Below are positions 43,690 through 52,976 of a DNA stretch of 64,000 nucleotides, piece by piece (position 1 is the stretch's first letter; each line of letters begins with the position of its first letter). Position numbers and translations under genes: made by a program. The DNA lies in contig JAJPIC010000022.1 of assembly GCA_021324915.1 (NCBI GenBank), forward strand, positions 61,283-125,282, in the 5' to 3' direction. The notes below the pieces were generated by a model. The model did not search any database. It had not been told where the DNA came from and saw nothing but the letters and a program-made list of their open reading frames with translations. Source of the stretch: Beijerinckiaceae bacterium. GTDB lineage: Bacteria; Pseudomonadota; Alphaproteobacteria; Rhizobiales; Beijerinckiaceae.

Positions 43690-43887
43690 GGCAAATCCTT
43701 GCGATAGCAGCCGCGTGTTTTAGCGAAAGTGCATAACCTGCGCAATGAAGGCGCAGCATATCCCGAAGCGTCCTTGCGATGCGGGCCCACGCGAAGCAAG
43801 GGCAATCGCCTATTCTTTGCGGATTGCTTCGTCGCCCGAATCCAAGACCGGGGCTCTCACGATGAACCCTGCCGCCAGGGCCTATCT
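43690..43887. other. Intergenic region upstream of mic60
   Basis: About 200 nt with no supported gene. It contains GCGGATTGCTTCGTCGCC, half of a REP-like arm. The hemD gene expected upstream of mic60 in many relatives is absent. The mic60 promoter should be here but no clear boxes stand out. Confidence 0.5.
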
Positions 43888-43992
43888 TAGAGCGGGATGC
43901 GAAAAAGCGGCGCCGGCTTTCGCGCAAATCCCACCCTAAATCTCTACAATCGATCACATTCGTGCTTCGGATCGATTCGATCCGAAGATCGT
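43888..43992. repeat. Rhizobiales palindromic element with strong hairpin
   Basis: TTAGAGCGGGATGCGAAAAAGCGG...CCGGCTTTCGC at 43888 is followed by CTCTACAATCGATCAC and a perfect inverted repeat CTTCGGATCGA (43965-43975), T, TCGATCCGAAG (43977-43987), enclosed by GATCAC/GTGATC. This two-part element is familiar from Bradyrhizobium-type genomes. The hairpin ends about 9 nt past the mcl stop codon (minus strand), so it may stabilise or end that transcript. A degenerate copy of the first part is at about 4433-4475. Confidence 0.8.
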
Positions 43993-43995
43993 GAT

Positions 43996-44970
43996 CTAGC
44001 GTGCAGCGACGGCGTTGGCCTTGTCGAGCAGCGCCTGGGCCATGCGGATGCTCGCGATATCGATGAGCCTTCCGTCGAGCGAGACCGCGCCTTTGCCTTC
44101 CCTCGCCGCCTGCTGCATGGCTTCGACCACGCGTTTCGCCTTGGTGACTTCGGCCTCGGACGGGGTGAAGACTTCGTTGGCGAGCTCGATCTGCGAAGGA
44201 TGGATCGCCCATTTTCCTTCATAGCCGAGCACGGCGGCGCGGCGCGCCGCGGCGAGATAGCCGTCGCGATCGGAGAAGTCGCCGAAAGGCCCGTCGATCG
44301 GCCGCAGCCCGTAGGCGCGGCAGGCGACCATCATCCGCGTCTGCGCCGCATGCCACTGGTCGCCCCAGAAATAGCTGCGCTTTCCGTCCGTGTCCTTGTC
44401 GGAGAGCACGCCATAATCCGGGTTGACTCCCCCGATGACCGTGGTGCGGGCGCGGGTCGAGGCGGCATAATCGGCGACGCCAAAGGACATGGCCTCGAGC
44501 CTCTTGCTCGATTGCGCGATCGCCTCGACATTCGCCATGCCGAGCGCCGTCTCGATCAGCACCTCGAAGCCGATCCGCTTCTCGCGCTTCTTGGCCGTCT
44601 CGATCTGCGTAACCAGCATGTCGAGCGCATAGACGTCCGCCGGCACGCCGACTTTCGGGATGAGGATCATGTCGAGCCGCGGGCAGGCTTCGACCACATC
44701 GACGACGTCGCGATACATAAAATGCGTATCGAGCCCGTTGATCCGAACCATCATCGTCTTGCTGCCCCAATCGATCTCATTGAGGCCGGCGACAATGTTG
44801 CGGCGCGCCTGTTCCTTGTCGTCGGGCGCGACCGCGTCTTCGAGATCGAGAAAAATAATGTCGGCGGCGGATTTCGCCGCCTTTTCGAATATGCCCGGAT
44901 TGGACCCGGGCACGGCGAGTTCGGAGCGATGGAGGCGCGGGCGCGCCTGCTCGACCAGGGTAAAGCTCAT
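43996..44970 (-). CDS. mcl: L-malyl-CoA / beta-methylmalyl-CoA lyase
   Basis: 324 residues, standard length. HpcH/HpaI (citrate lyase beta-like) TIM barrel: RSELAVPGSNPGIFEKAAKSAADIIFLDLEDAVAPDDKEQAR near the N-terminus, RINGLDTHFMYRDVVDVVEA, ILIPKVGVPADVYALDML, EVLIETALGMANVEAIA (metal-binding Glu) and GEKWAIHPSQIE-like GKWAIHPSQIELAN. Cleaves malyl-CoA to glyoxylate and acetyl-CoA, the last step of the serine cycle; relatives act in the ethylmalonyl-CoA or 3-hydroxypropionate pathways. Lies 15 nt after mtkB in one operon. Confidence 0.93.
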   Translation of the reverse strand: MSFTLVEQARPRLHRSELAVPGSNPGIFEKAAKSAADIIFLDLEDAVAPDDKEQARRNIVAGLNEIDWGSKTMMVRINGLDTHFMYRDVVDVVEACPRLDMILIPKVGVPADVYALDMLVTQIETAKKREKRIGFEVLIETALGMANVEAIAQSSKRLEAMSFGVADYAASTRARTTVIGGVNPDYGVLSDKDTDGKRSYFWGDQWHAAQTRMMVACRAYGLRPIDGPFGDFSDRDGYLAAARRAAVLGYEGKWAIHPSQIELANEVFTPSEAEVTKAKRVVEAMQQAAREGKGAVSLDGRLIDIASIRMAQALLDKANAVAAR

Positions 44971-44985
44971 GGATCGCCCCGAGAC

Positions 44986-45894
44986 TTAAGCCGAGATCCG
45001 GCGCGCATGCGATTGCGCAAGGACCTGCGCCATGGTCGAGCCGAATTCAGCCGGGCTCGGCGCCACCGTCAGTCCGTAGGAGCGCATGATCTCGGCCTTT
45101 TCGGCGGCGCTGTCGCCGGCGGCGGAAATGATCGCGCCTGCATGGCCCATGCGGCGGCCCTTCGGCGCCGTGAGGCCCGCGACAAAGCCGACGACGGGCT
45201 TCGACATATTGCTCTTGATCCAGGCGGCCGCTTCCGCCTCCTGCGGGCCGCCGATCTCTCCGATCATCAGCACGGCCTCGGTTTCATCGTCCTCGGCGAA
45301 GAGCGCGAGATGATCCATGAACGAACTGCCGTTGATCGGATCGCCGCCGATTCCGACGCTCGTTGTGATGCCGATGCCGAGCGCCTTCATCTGCGAGGCG
45401 GCTTCATAGCCGAGCGTGCCCGAGCGCGAGATGAGCCCGACCGAGCCGCGCATATAAATATGCGGCGGCATGATGCCGAGCATCGCCTTGCCGGGTGAAA
45501 TTATGCCGGCGCAATTCGGCCCGACGAGCATGGTGCGCCGCTCTTTGGGGTAGCGCATCAGATAGCGTTTGACGCGCATCATGTCCTGCGCCGGAATGCC
45601 GTCGGTGATCGAACAGACGAGGCGGATGCCGGCGTCCGCCGCTTCCATGATCGCGTCGGCGGCGAAGGCCGGCGCAACGAACGTGATGCTTGTCGTGGCC
45701 CCCGTGTTCTTCACGGCGTCTTTGACCGTATTGAACACGGGTACGCCGCAATGCGTCTGTCCGCCCTTTCCGGGAGTGACGCCCGCGACGACCTTGCTGC
45801 CCGCGGCGATCATTTCCTTGGTGTGGAACGTCGCCTTTTCGCTCGTAATACCTTGTACGAGAATCGGAGTCTTTTCGTCGATCAGAATGCTCAT
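44986..45894 (-). CDS. mtkB: Malate-CoA ligase alpha subunit
   Basis: 302 residues. Succinyl-CoA synthetase alpha family: [85 protein letters not shown] with the phospho-histidine (MGHAGA). Neighbouring mcl and the companion beta subunit make malate (serine cycle) the likely substrate rather than succinate. The pair forms malyl-CoA from malate, CoA and ATP. Gap to mtkA is 39 nt. Confidence 0.92.
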   Translation of the reverse strand: MSILIDEKTPILVQGITSEKATFHTKEMIAAGSKVVAGVTPGKGGQTHCGVPVFNTVKDAVKNTGATTSITFVAPAFAADAIMEAADAGIRLVCSITDGIPAQDMMRVKRYLMRYPKERRTMLVGPNCAGIISPGKAMLGIMPPHIYMRGSVGLISRSGTLGYEAASQMKALGIGITTSVGIGGDPINGSSFMDHLALFAEDDETEAVLMIGEIGGPQEAEAAAWIKSNMSKPVVGFVAGLTAPKGRRMGHAGAIISAAGDSAAEKAEIMRSYGLTVAPSPAEFGSTMAQVLAQSHARRISA

Positions 45895-45933
45895 GGCTCG
45901 ATCCGTTAAAAGCTGCGCAAATATTCCAACACG

Positions 45934-47130
45934 TCAATGCGCGCCGGCGGCCTTGACCCCGACACCGCCTGTGCGGCTCGCGGCGACCGCCTTGGCCGCC
46001 GCTTCTCCCAGCGTTTCGGCGCTGATGATCGGAATGCCGCTCTCCTTGATGATCTTGCGGCCCGCCTCGACATTGGTGCCGGCGAGACGCACGACCAGCG
46101 GCACGTTGATCTCGGTTTCCTTGCAGGCCTGAACGACGCCCTGCGCGACCCAATCGCAGCGATTGATGCCGGCGAAAATATTGACGAGCACGCTCTTGAC
46201 CTTCTCGTCGGAGAGGACGAGGCGGAAGGCGGTCGCGACGCGCTCGGGCGAAGCGCCGCCGCCGACGTCGAGAAAGTTCGCCGGGTTGCCGCCGGCATGT
46301 TTGATCATATCCATCGTCGCCATGGCGAGGCCGGCGCCGTTGACGATGCAGCCGATGTCGCCCTCGAGCCCGATGTAATTGAGATTATGTTCGGCGGCTT
46401 GCGCCTCACGTGGATCCTGCTGGGAGGCATCGTACATGGCCGCGATATTGTGGCGGCGGAAAAGCGCATTGTCGTCGAACGACATTTTTGCGTCGAGCGC
46501 GATGATCTTGTCGTCGGCCGTCAGCACCAGCGGATTGATCTCAAGCATCAACGCATCGCAATCGCGGAACGCGCGATAAGCGCCGAGGATGGTCGTTGCC
46601 GCGCGCGCCACCTGCTTGATGTTGAGCCCAAGCTCGAAGGCGATCTCGCGCGCCTGGAAGGCCTGCAGGCCGACCGCAGGCTCGACAATGACCTGAATGA
46701 CGGCATTGGGATCGCTCTTGACGATCTCTTCGATTTCCATGCCGCCGTGGCGCGAGGCGATCACGCGCACGCGCTCGGTTTTGCGGTCGAGCACATAGCC
46801 GAGATAGAATTCGCGTTCGAAGGGAGAGGCGACCTCGACATAGACGCGCTGGACTGGCTGTCCTTCCGGGCCGGTCTGCGCGGTGACGAGACGCTTGCCG
46901 AGGAGATCGTGCGCCGCTTGCCGGATCTCTTTATAATGCGAGCAGAGCTTGATGCCGCCCGCCTTGCCACGGGCGCCCGCATGAATTTGCGCCTTGACCG
47001 CCCAGCGCGACCCGCCGAGTTCGGTTGCGACATAGACCGCCTGTTCGGGAGTAAACGCGACCGCGCCGGGCGGCACCGCAACGCCGAACTGCGCCAATAA
47101 TTGTTTCGCCTGATATTCATGAATGTTCAT
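45934..47130 (-). CDS. mtkA: Malate-CoA ligase beta subunit
   Basis: 398 residues, GGGAGGTAG upstream. ATP-grasp domain: [63 protein letters not shown], then the ligase domain with [35 protein letters not shown] and [16 protein letters not shown]. First gene of the mtkA-mtkB-mcl operon; in Methylobacterium extorquens ppc lies between mtkB and mcl, but not here. The TCA-cycle succinyl-CoA synthetase is a close paralogue, so operon context carries the assignment. Confidence 0.92.
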   Translation of the reverse strand: MNIHEYQAKQLLAQFGVAVPPGAVAFTPEQAVYVATELGGSRWAVKAQIHAGARGKAGGIKLCSHYKEIRQAAHDLLGKRLVTAQTGPEGQPVQRVYVEVASPFEREFYLGYVLDRKTERVRVIASRHGGMEIEEIVKSDPNAVIQVIVEPAVGLQAFQAREIAFELGLNIKQVARAATTILGAYRAFRDCDALMLEINPLVLTADDKIIALDAKMSFDDNALFRRHNIAAMYDASQQDPREAQAAEHNLNYIGLEGDIGCIVNGAGLAMATMDMIKHAGGNPANFLDVGGGASPERVATAFRLVLSDEKVKSVLVNIFAGINRCDWVAQGVVQACKETEINVPLVVRLAGTNVEAGRKIIKESGIPIISAETLGEAAAKAVAASRTGGVGVKAAGAH

Positions 47131-47441
47131 AGGACTCGCTACCTCCCGCCGCGACGATCGACTTCTGGTTGGTTAGCCGAGTTTCATCTTGGCCGCCAGA
47201 TGGGAAAAACTGCCCGGGGCCCGAATCCGTTGCCGCATGGGTGCTTCTTCGCAACGCGGAATCGAAGCACGCGAATGAAGCTCTCTCCGTGCCGAGGGAG
47301 AAGGTGCGACTTGACCCCGAGGACTGCGATCCGGTGCCTCAGGTGAATGCGGTGACGTGCCGCAACTCTATTGCAGCGCGGCAAACATTGCGGCATGGTC
47401 GGCCCCGCATTCCATCCGCGCCGCTACCTTCAAAGTGAACC
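47131..47441. other. Divergent intergenic region, mtkA and carbonic anhydrase
   Basis: 311 nt without a supported gene. It contains a short imperfect stem CTCTCTCCGTGCCGAGGGAGAAGG (about 47280). The promoter of the serine-cycle operon must lie here, facing left. I see no clear sigma-70 or EcfG boxes. Confidence 0.5.
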
Positions 47442-48146
47442 ATGGGCACACGCGAATTCGAATCCACTCTCTTACCGGCACGGCTTATCGCCGGCTACGA
47501 ATCCTTTCTCGGCGGGCGGTTCCGCCGCGAGCAGGACCGCTATCGCCAGCTTGCCCAGATCGGGCAAAGCCCCAAGATCCTGCTCATCGGCTGTTGCGAT
47601 TCGCGCGTCTCGCCGGAAGTCATTTTCGATGCTCTTCCCGGGGAGATCTTCGTCGTCCGCAACATCGCCAATCTCGTGCCCCCCTACGAGCCCGATAACG
47701 AACATCACGGCACCTCGGCGGCCCTCGAATATGCGCTCGCCGTCCTCAAGGTCGAGCACATCGTCATTATGGGACATGCGCGCTGCGGCGGTGTGCGCGC
47801 CTATGTCGATCAGATGATGGATCCGGCCCGGACGATTCCGCCAGGCGACTTCATCGGCCATTGGATCACTTTGCTGGCGCCTGCTGCCGAGAAGCTCGGG
47901 CCTTGCAGTGAGCCGGTCGAAGATTATGCCGAGCGCTTGGGTCAAGCGGCCATTGTCGAGACGCTCGCCAATCTGCGCGGCTTTCCCTTTGTTCGCGCGG
48001 CAGAGAAGGAAGGCCGGCTCGCGCTGCACGGCGCCTATTTCGGCGTGGCCGACGGGCGCCTTTATGCACTCGACAAAGCAAGCGGCACATTTCAGGCGAT
48101 CGCTGCGGACGTGCATGCGGCAGCGCTCAAGGCGCCGAGATTTTAG
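47442..48146 (+). CDS. Beta-class carbonic anhydrase
   Basis: 234 residues. Zinc-ligand segments: ILLIGCCDSRVSPEVIF (the second Cys with D-x-R) and IVIMGHARCGGVRAYV (His and Cys). VVRNIANLVPPYEP and HGTSAALEYAL are also typical. Interconverts CO2 and bicarbonate in the cytosol. Divergent from the mtkA operon: bicarbonate would be used by PEP carboxylase of the serine cycle, which may explain the proximity (inference). Its stop overlaps cobB's stop by 4 nt (convergent). Confidence 0.93.
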   Translation: MGTREFESTLLPARLIAGYESFLGGRFRREQDRYRQLAQIGQSPKILLIGCCDSRVSPEVIFDALPGEIFVVRNIANLVPPYEPDNEHHGTSAALEYALAVLKVEHIVIMGHARCGGVRAYVDQMMDPARTIPPGDFIGHWITLLAPAAEKLGPCSEPVEDYAERLGQAAIVETLANLRGFPFVRAAEKEGRLALHGAYFGVADGRLYALDKASGTFQAIAADVHAAALKAPRF

Positions 48147-49450
48147 CCCCGCGCCATGACGTGAAAGAATGCGCCGGTGACGAAGCCGCGCCGCCCGCCG
48201 GCTTGACCCATCGGTCGGTTCTCGGCGTCAGTCAGATCGACCAGCGCTTCATCGGCGCCGGCCGAGCAAAGCGTCGCGTAATGAAATTCGTGCCCGCGCA
48301 GGATGTCGCCGGCTTTGCCGAGCGGGCATGGCGAGAGGAGCCGGGCCTGGCGATAGCCGAGGTTCAGTTCGTGCCGCGCGAAGCTCGTCGCGTGACCGAG
48401 CAATCCGGTCATCGCATGCGTGACGCCTTCCGCGTCTTCGAGGCTCGCGCCCAGCACCATGTAGCCGCCGCATTCTCCATGCACCGGCCGCGTCTCGGCA
48501 AAGCGCGTCAAGCCGGCACGGAACTTCTGCGCCGTCGCCAATCGGCCGGCGTAGAGCTCGGGATAGCCGCCTGGCAGCCAGCAGGCGTCGCAATCTTCAG
48601 GCGGCGGCTCATCGGCGAGCGGAGAGAATGGAACGATTTCGGCGCCGGCGCGTCGCCACCCATCGCGCACATGCGGATAGATGAAACTGAAAGCTTGGTC
48701 GGTTGCGATTGCGATGCGCTGGCCGGGCGGGGCAGGCGCGTGCACGTCGTTCGGCTCGAGCGCGGGCAGAGGCGCGGCGCTTGCGAGAATTGCATCGAGA
48801 TCGAGATGGCGCTCGGCGAGATCGGCGAGCGCGGCGAGCCGGGCGCCGAGATCGCCATGTTCGTTCGCCTGCACGAGCCCCAAGTGGCGCTCCGGCAATT
48901 CGATCTTCGCGGCATAGGGCAGCGAGCCTAAAATCCTGATGCCGCACACCTCGAAGGCATTGGCGATCATCGCGCGATGGCCCTCGCCCGCCACGCGATT
49001 GAGAATGACGCCGGCAATCCGCACCTTGGGATCATGCGCCGCAAATCCGCGGGCGACCGCCGCCGCCGATTGCGCCTGAGCGAAGACATCGAGAACAAGC
49101 ACCACCGGGAGGGCAAACCGCGCGGCAAGATCGGCAACGGCGCCGCTGCGTGCTTCGATCGGCGCGCCGTCGAAAAGACCCATGGCGCCTTCGATCACGA
49201 GAACGTCCGCTTTCTTCGCGGCATGCGCGACGAGCGCCTCGAGGTAGGCGGGCGGCATGGCCCAGGTGTCGAGATTGCCGCTTGGCGATCCGGTCGCGGC
49301 GGCGTGGAAGGCGGGATCGATATAGTCGGGGCCGGATTTGGCGGCGCGCACTTTGACCCCGCGCCCCGCGAGCGCGGCGAGAAGGCCGAGTGTCACAGTG
49401 GTCTTGCCGGCGCCCGATTGGGGGGCTGAGATGATGAGGCCGCGCGTCAC
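48143..49450 (-). CDS. cobB: Cobyrinate a,c-diamide synthase
   Basis: 435 residues from GTG 49450. N-terminal ATPase domain with P-loop SAPQSGAGKTTVTLGLL, AAKSGPDYIDPAFHAAATG and VIEGAMGLFDG; C-terminal glutamine amidotransferase with HGECGGYMVLG containing the catalytic cysteine (a class I type GATase variant) . Amidates the a and c carboxylates of (hydrogeno)cobyrinate with glutamine and ATP, in B12 synthesis; B12 is needed for methylmalonyl-CoA and ethylmalonyl-CoA mutases. No other cob genes in the window and no cobalamin riboswitch was recognised. Confidence 0.92.
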   Translation of the reverse strand: MTRGLIISAPQSGAGKTTVTLGLLAALAGRGVKVRAAKSGPDYIDPAFHAAATGSPSGNLDTWAMPPAYLEALVAHAAKKADVLVIEGAMGLFDGAPIEARSGAVADLAARFALPVVLVLDVFAQAQSAAAVARGFAAHDPKVRIAGVILNRVAGEGHRAMIANAFEVCGIRILGSLPYAAKIELPERHLGLVQANEHGDLGARLAALADLAERHLDLDAILASAAPLPALEPNDVHAPAPPGQRIAIATDQAFSFIYPHVRDGWRRAGAEIVPFSPLADEPPPEDCDACWLPGGYPELYAGRLATAQKFRAGLTRFAETRPVHGECGGYMVLGASLEDAEGVTHAMTGLLGHATSFARHELNLGYRQARLLSPCPLGKAGDILRGHEFHYATLCSAGADEALVDLTDAENRPMGQAGGRRGFVTGAFFHVMARG

Positions 49451-49508
49451 GCCATGCTTCCCATGCTCGCGCCATTATGTAGCATCGGGCACTCGGCCGC
49501 GACGGCGC

Positions 49509-49537
49509 AAAAAAGCGGCCAGGCAGGGCCTGGCCGC
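49509..49537 (-). terminator. Intrinsic terminator downstream of rlpA
   Basis: A perfect 10-bp stem GCGGCCAGGC / GCCTGGCCGC (49515-49524 with 49528-49537), 3-nt loop, followed on the minus strand by six T (49514-49509). It lies 22 nt after the rlpA stop and before the cobB start, so it ends rlpA and separates the two genes. Confidence 0.88.
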
Positions 49538-49559
49538 CGGGATTTCTTGAGAGGCGGGT

Positions 49560-50123
49560 TTAGTTGGCCGCCTGTTCGAAGGGCGAGCCCCAGAAGCGCT
49601 CGGCTACGTTGCGCGAGCCGCTCTCGGACTTCCACGAATGACGCGGCTCGTTCTGCGCGGCATGCCAGGCGCGGCGCCTGATGCTCCTGCCGGATTGCCG
49701 ATACTCGGCCTGCCAGCTCGCAGCGCCGCTTTCGGAGCCCGCATAGGATTCGCCGCCGGCGCGCGCGATGCGAACGACGCCGGTGCCGCGCATGCCGAGC
49801 GCGAAGGCGGCGCCGCGCGAAAGATCGAGCCCGACGCCCCGCACGAACGGGCCGCGATCGTTGATCCGCACGATCACCGTGCGGCCGTTCGCCGGATTGG
49901 TGACCGCAAGCCGCGTCCCGAAGGGAAGGCTGCGATGCGCGGCCGTTAATCCATTCGGATTGAAATGTTCTCCAGAAGCTGTCCGATAGCCTGAGGAATA
50001 CCACGAAGCCTTGATCAGACTACCTCCGTATAGACCGCTATTAGCATAAGTGCCGGCATGGGCTGCGCCCGCCCATGGAGCAACGAGCGCCGCGGCGAAT
50101 GCAGCAATCATGACTGGTTTCAA
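49560..50123 (-). CDS. RlpA family septal/lytic protein
   Basis: 187 residues from TTG 50123, with GAGGG 8 nt upstream; ATG at 50111 is the alternative. Signal peptide 1-23 (MIAAFAAALVAPWAGAAHA), then the double-psi beta-barrel: ASWYSSGYRTASGEHFNPNGLTAAHRSLPFGTRLAVTN and VRINDRGPFVRGVGLDLSRGAA. The C-terminal about 60 residues are basic and serine-rich with no SPOR domain. RlpA proteins are lytic transglycosylases or septal ring proteins; without SPOR the localisation is uncertain. Followed by an intrinsic terminator. Confidence 0.88.
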   Translation of the reverse strand: MKPVMIAAFAAALVAPWAGAAHAGTYANSGLYGGSLIKASWYSSGYRTASGEHFNPNGLTAAHRSLPFGTRLAVTNPANGRTVIVRINDRGPFVRGVGLDLSRGAAFALGMRGTGVVRIARAGGESYAGSESGAASWQAEYRQSGRSIRRRAWHAAQNEPRHSWKSESGSRNVAERFWGSPFEQAAN

Positions 50124-50467
50124 TTTTACGCCCTCTGTGTTGTTACAGACGGGCGAGCTTTGACTGTCACATTATGTTCATAGCGAGGATTTGATCGGGC
50201 GATAGTTTGTTTTGTTCCGGATCGACTGACCAAAAGGCCGCATGGGAATCGTCTAATTGCTGCCAAAAATCTTATTGTTCATTCTTCGGCTGACTATTCT
50301 CATATGATTATTTTGTTGGCGCTCGAAATATTATCGACGCGACGACCGGCTATTACGACTTCCTCGGCAATTATTGGTACATCAATTCCAATCAATCGAA
50401 CACCGGCGGTCCGGTTGACTCGATCCAAAAGATGCGACTGGAGCCCTGTTGCGCTCGGAACAGGCAA
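50124..50467. other. AT-rich intergenic stretch with possible coding remnant
   Basis: 344 nt, visibly lower in GC than its neighbours. Plus-strand frame from 50294 reads FVGARNIIDATTG, then YYDFLGNYWYINSNQSN, with no start codon that looks real and a stop just upstream at 50291. The composition resembles a protein fragment, but it runs into the antisense of the ClC gene. Upstream (50124-50290) no gene is seen. A foreign-gene remnant is possible but not shown. Confidence 0.35.
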
Positions 50468-52354
50468 TCAGCTCGCGGTCGGATACATTCGGATGCTTGC
50501 TGCGACCGAATCGGCGACGTGTTCCTTGGTGATGACGCCGGCGATGTCATCCGGCCGGGGCACGCCGCGGCCGCGCACGACGAGCGCCATCACCGCCTTG
50601 CGATTCCAGATCCGCCGCATGACATCGAAGACAATGTCGTCCTCGCGTACGATCGTGAATTCGCGGCTGGCGACATCGCGCAGCGTGACTGACGGCTGCG
50701 AGGCTTGTCGCAGCGCCGTGTTGACGCGCAGAACTCCGAGAATGCGATTGTTGTCGCTGATCGCGGCATAGCGGATGCGTCCGGCATGGTCGGGCCGCGA
50801 GAGAAATTCGTCGAAGGTCATCTCGGCCGGCGCCGATACGACGTCCGGGTCCATGACTTCGCGCGCCTGGCGTACGAGGAACATATTCGCATGCAGCGCC
50901 TTGGGAATGACGTGGCCGCGGCGGAAGAGCTTCAGAGTGTAGATGCTTTCGGGCGAAAGGAGGCGGCGGACGCCGACGCTCAGCGCGACGGCGACGATCA
51001 TCGGCATGACGATCTCATATTGGCGCGTCATCTCGAAGATCATGGCGACCGCCGTCATCACCGCGCCGGTCGAGCCGCCGACCATCGCGCCCATGCCCAC
51101 CATGGCGAAAGAAGGGATATTGATATTGGCCGGCAGGTGCAGAGCCGAGAGCAGCGCGGCGAACGTGCCGCCGATCGTCGCCCCCATGAAGAGCGAGGGA
51201 GAAAATACCCCGCCCGATGCGCCTGAGCCGATGCTCACCGAGGTCGCGCCCATTTTGCAGAGGAAGAGCAGGAACAGGAGACCGAGGCCGGACATCTGTC
51301 CGAGGAGAATGGCCTGTACTGTCGCATAGCCGACGCCCTGCACATAATAATGGCCGAAGCGTTCGTGCAGGGCGTAGATCAGAAGGCCTATGGCCAACAT
51401 GCCCAAGATATGGCGCGTGTAGGGCTCCTTTATCTTCTCTAAAAGATCCTCGGCGAGGTGGAGGCCGCGCACGAAGCCTGCGGCTGCGACGCCGGTGATC
51501 GCTCCCAGCAAGCCGTAGAGGCAGAGCGTCAAGGCCGCCGTCACATCGGGATGCACTGGAGAGAGCGGCGGCACCGCGAAGGCCGGCTGCAGGCCGAAGA
51601 AGAAGCGTCCGATGAAAGTCGCAGTGCCCGTGCTGATCGCGACGGGGAGGAAGGTGAGGACGCTCACTTCCGGCATCATCAATTCGATGGCGAACATCAC
51701 GCCGCCGATCGGCGTATTGAAGGTCGCCGCGATTCCGGCGCCGGCGCCCGCCGCCACGAGGATGATGCGCTGGGCAGCCGGCATGTGGACGATCTGGCCC
51801 AAGGTCGAGCCGAGCCCCGAACCGATCTGAATGATGGGGCCTTCGCGGCCGACCGCCGCGCCGCTGCCGATCGAGATCGCCGATGCCAGCGATTTGACGA
51901 CGGCCACCACGGGCCTGATCACCCCTCCGCGGTAATAGATCGAGTCCATAACTTCCGGCACGCCATGACCGCGCGCCTCGGGGGCGAAATTCTTGACGAG
52001 AAAGGTCACCGCAATCGCGCCGATGACCGGAACCAGGATCACGCCCGCGCCCCATGGGCTCGCAGGCGTAAAGAGGTTCGCGTCGTAGCGGACCGCGAAT
52101 TTGCCGAGGAAGAGCGCATTATGAATAAGACCAATGAGATCGCGGAATCCGACAGCGCCGAAGCCCGTCACGATTCCGACAATGAGTGCAAGGATCGCCA
52201 GATGAACCTGGCCGATCGGGCGGATGTCGTCGTCGGCTTGAGTCGCTGCGGGCTTGTTTGAATCCGCCGGCGGCTGAACAGCCGGCGCGGACAGGCGGTC
52301 TGAGGTTGGCGCCATTTCTTTCATCGCCGGGGTGAAGCGTCGGAGGTAGCCCAT
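50468..52354 (-). CDS. ClC chloride channel/transporter with CBS domains
   Basis: 628 residues from ATG 52354; the frame starts at 52396 and other ATGs at 52324 and 52315 are possible, none with a strong ribosome site. About 10-12 hydrophobic segments in residues 50-430. ClC signatures: GSGAAVGREGP with the gating glutamate in GREGP, and GSGASGGVFSPSLFMGA. The C-terminal region (from about 460) carries two CBS-like modules (RRGHVIPKALHANMFLVRQA; AAISDNNRILGVLRVNTAL). Moves Cl- across the inner membrane, probably in exchange for protons. The intergenic region to the left is the AT-rich one. Confidence 0.9.
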   Translation of the reverse strand: MGYLRRFTPAMKEMAPTSDRLSAPAVQPPADSNKPAATQADDDIRPIGQVHLAILALIVGIVTGFGAVGFRDLIGLIHNALFLGKFAVRYDANLFTPASPWGAGVILVPVIGAIAVTFLVKNFAPEARGHGVPEVMDSIYYRGGVIRPVVAVVKSLASAISIGSGAAVGREGPIIQIGSGLGSTLGQIVHMPAAQRIILVAAGAGAGIAATFNTPIGGVMFAIELMMPEVSVLTFLPVAISTGTATFIGRFFFGLQPAFAVPPLSPVHPDVTAALTLCLYGLLGAITGVAAAGFVRGLHLAEDLLEKIKEPYTRHILGMLAIGLLIYALHERFGHYYVQGVGYATVQAILLGQMSGLGLLFLLFLCKMGATSVSIGSGASGGVFSPSLFMGATIGGTFAALLSALHLPANINIPSFAMVGMGAMVGGSTGAVMTAVAMIFEMTRQYEIVMPMIVAVALSVGVRRLLSPESIYTLKLFRRGHVIPKALHANMFLVRQAREVMDPDVVSAPAEMTFDEFLSRPDHAGRIRYAAISDNNRILGVLRVNTALRQASQPSVTLRDVASREFTIVREDDIVFDVMRRIWNRKAVMALVVRGRGVPRPDDIAGVITKEHVADSVAASIRMYPTAS

Positions 52355-52499
52355 AGGGGAGACGGAACGCAACCTGAGGACTCCAAAGATTCGCATGAGC
52401 GAGCGCCCGCTCTCCGCGCGCCATCAAATGTTCTTGTCTTGTTCTTTTCATGAAGTCATGCTTAGTGCTGGAACGGCGGACGGGGCCGCAGGAGGGGAC

Positions 52500-52916
52500 A
52501 TGAGTTTCGATATTTTTCTGACGGCTTTCGACAAGGGCAAGAAAGGGGTCTTCGACCGCCAGATTGCGGAAAGCGCCTTCAAGGATCTGATCGATGGCCA
52601 GGATGATTCGGGTTGGTATTTGAAGTTGCCGAACGGCGAGCCCTGCTCGTCCTATCTCCAAATCGAAGAAGGGCCGGAGATCGAAGGTTTTTGCGTCGAG
52701 CGCCCGCCCTTGGTGCCGGCCTTCCTCGATGCGCTCTTCGAGGTCATGCGACAGACGCGGACAATTCTCTGGTGGCCTTCGATTGACAAGCCGGCTGCCT
52801 GTTACGCCAACCCGGCTGTCCTCGATGAACTAGCCCCCGACGAGGCCGATGATTTCGAAATGGAGTTCGTCGAATCCGGCGTGGACATGGGCGGGTGGAT
52901 CGCCGCGACAGGATGA
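52500..52916 (+). CDS. Hypothetical protein, 138 residues
   Basis: From ATG 52500, chosen for the strong GGAGGGG 5 nt upstream; the frame opens at 52395. Sequence starts SFDIFLTAFDKGKKGVFDR and contains WYLKLPNGEPCSSYLQIEEGPEI, then WWPSIDKPAACYANPAVLDEL and an acidic C-terminus. No signal peptide or membrane segment. The pattern suggests a small soluble alpha/beta protein; I do not recognise the family. Divergent from the ClC gene and convergent with the AraC regulator gene. Confidence 0.75.
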   Translation: MSFDIFLTAFDKGKKGVFDRQIAESAFKDLIDGQDDSGWYLKLPNGEPCSSYLQIEEGPEIEGFCVERPPLVPAFLDALFEVMRQTRTILWWPSIDKPAACYANPAVLDELAPDEADDFEMEFVESGVDMGGWIAATG

Positions 52917-52976
52917 ACGCATCGGCTCGACGGCATGAGTTCACCTTGCGCATCGTCATTGGCCGGCATCCGCCCG

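Noticed and set aside
49451..49559. Cobalamin riboswitch upstream of cobB
   Set aside because: Only 109 nt separate cobB from rlpA and most of it is an intrinsic terminator; no B12-box-like sequence is seen.
50304..50771. Plus-strand 155-codon frame antisense to the ClC gene end
   Set aside because: Most of it lies antisense to well-supported CBS-domain coding sequence; the only unusual part is the AT-rich stretch reported separately.
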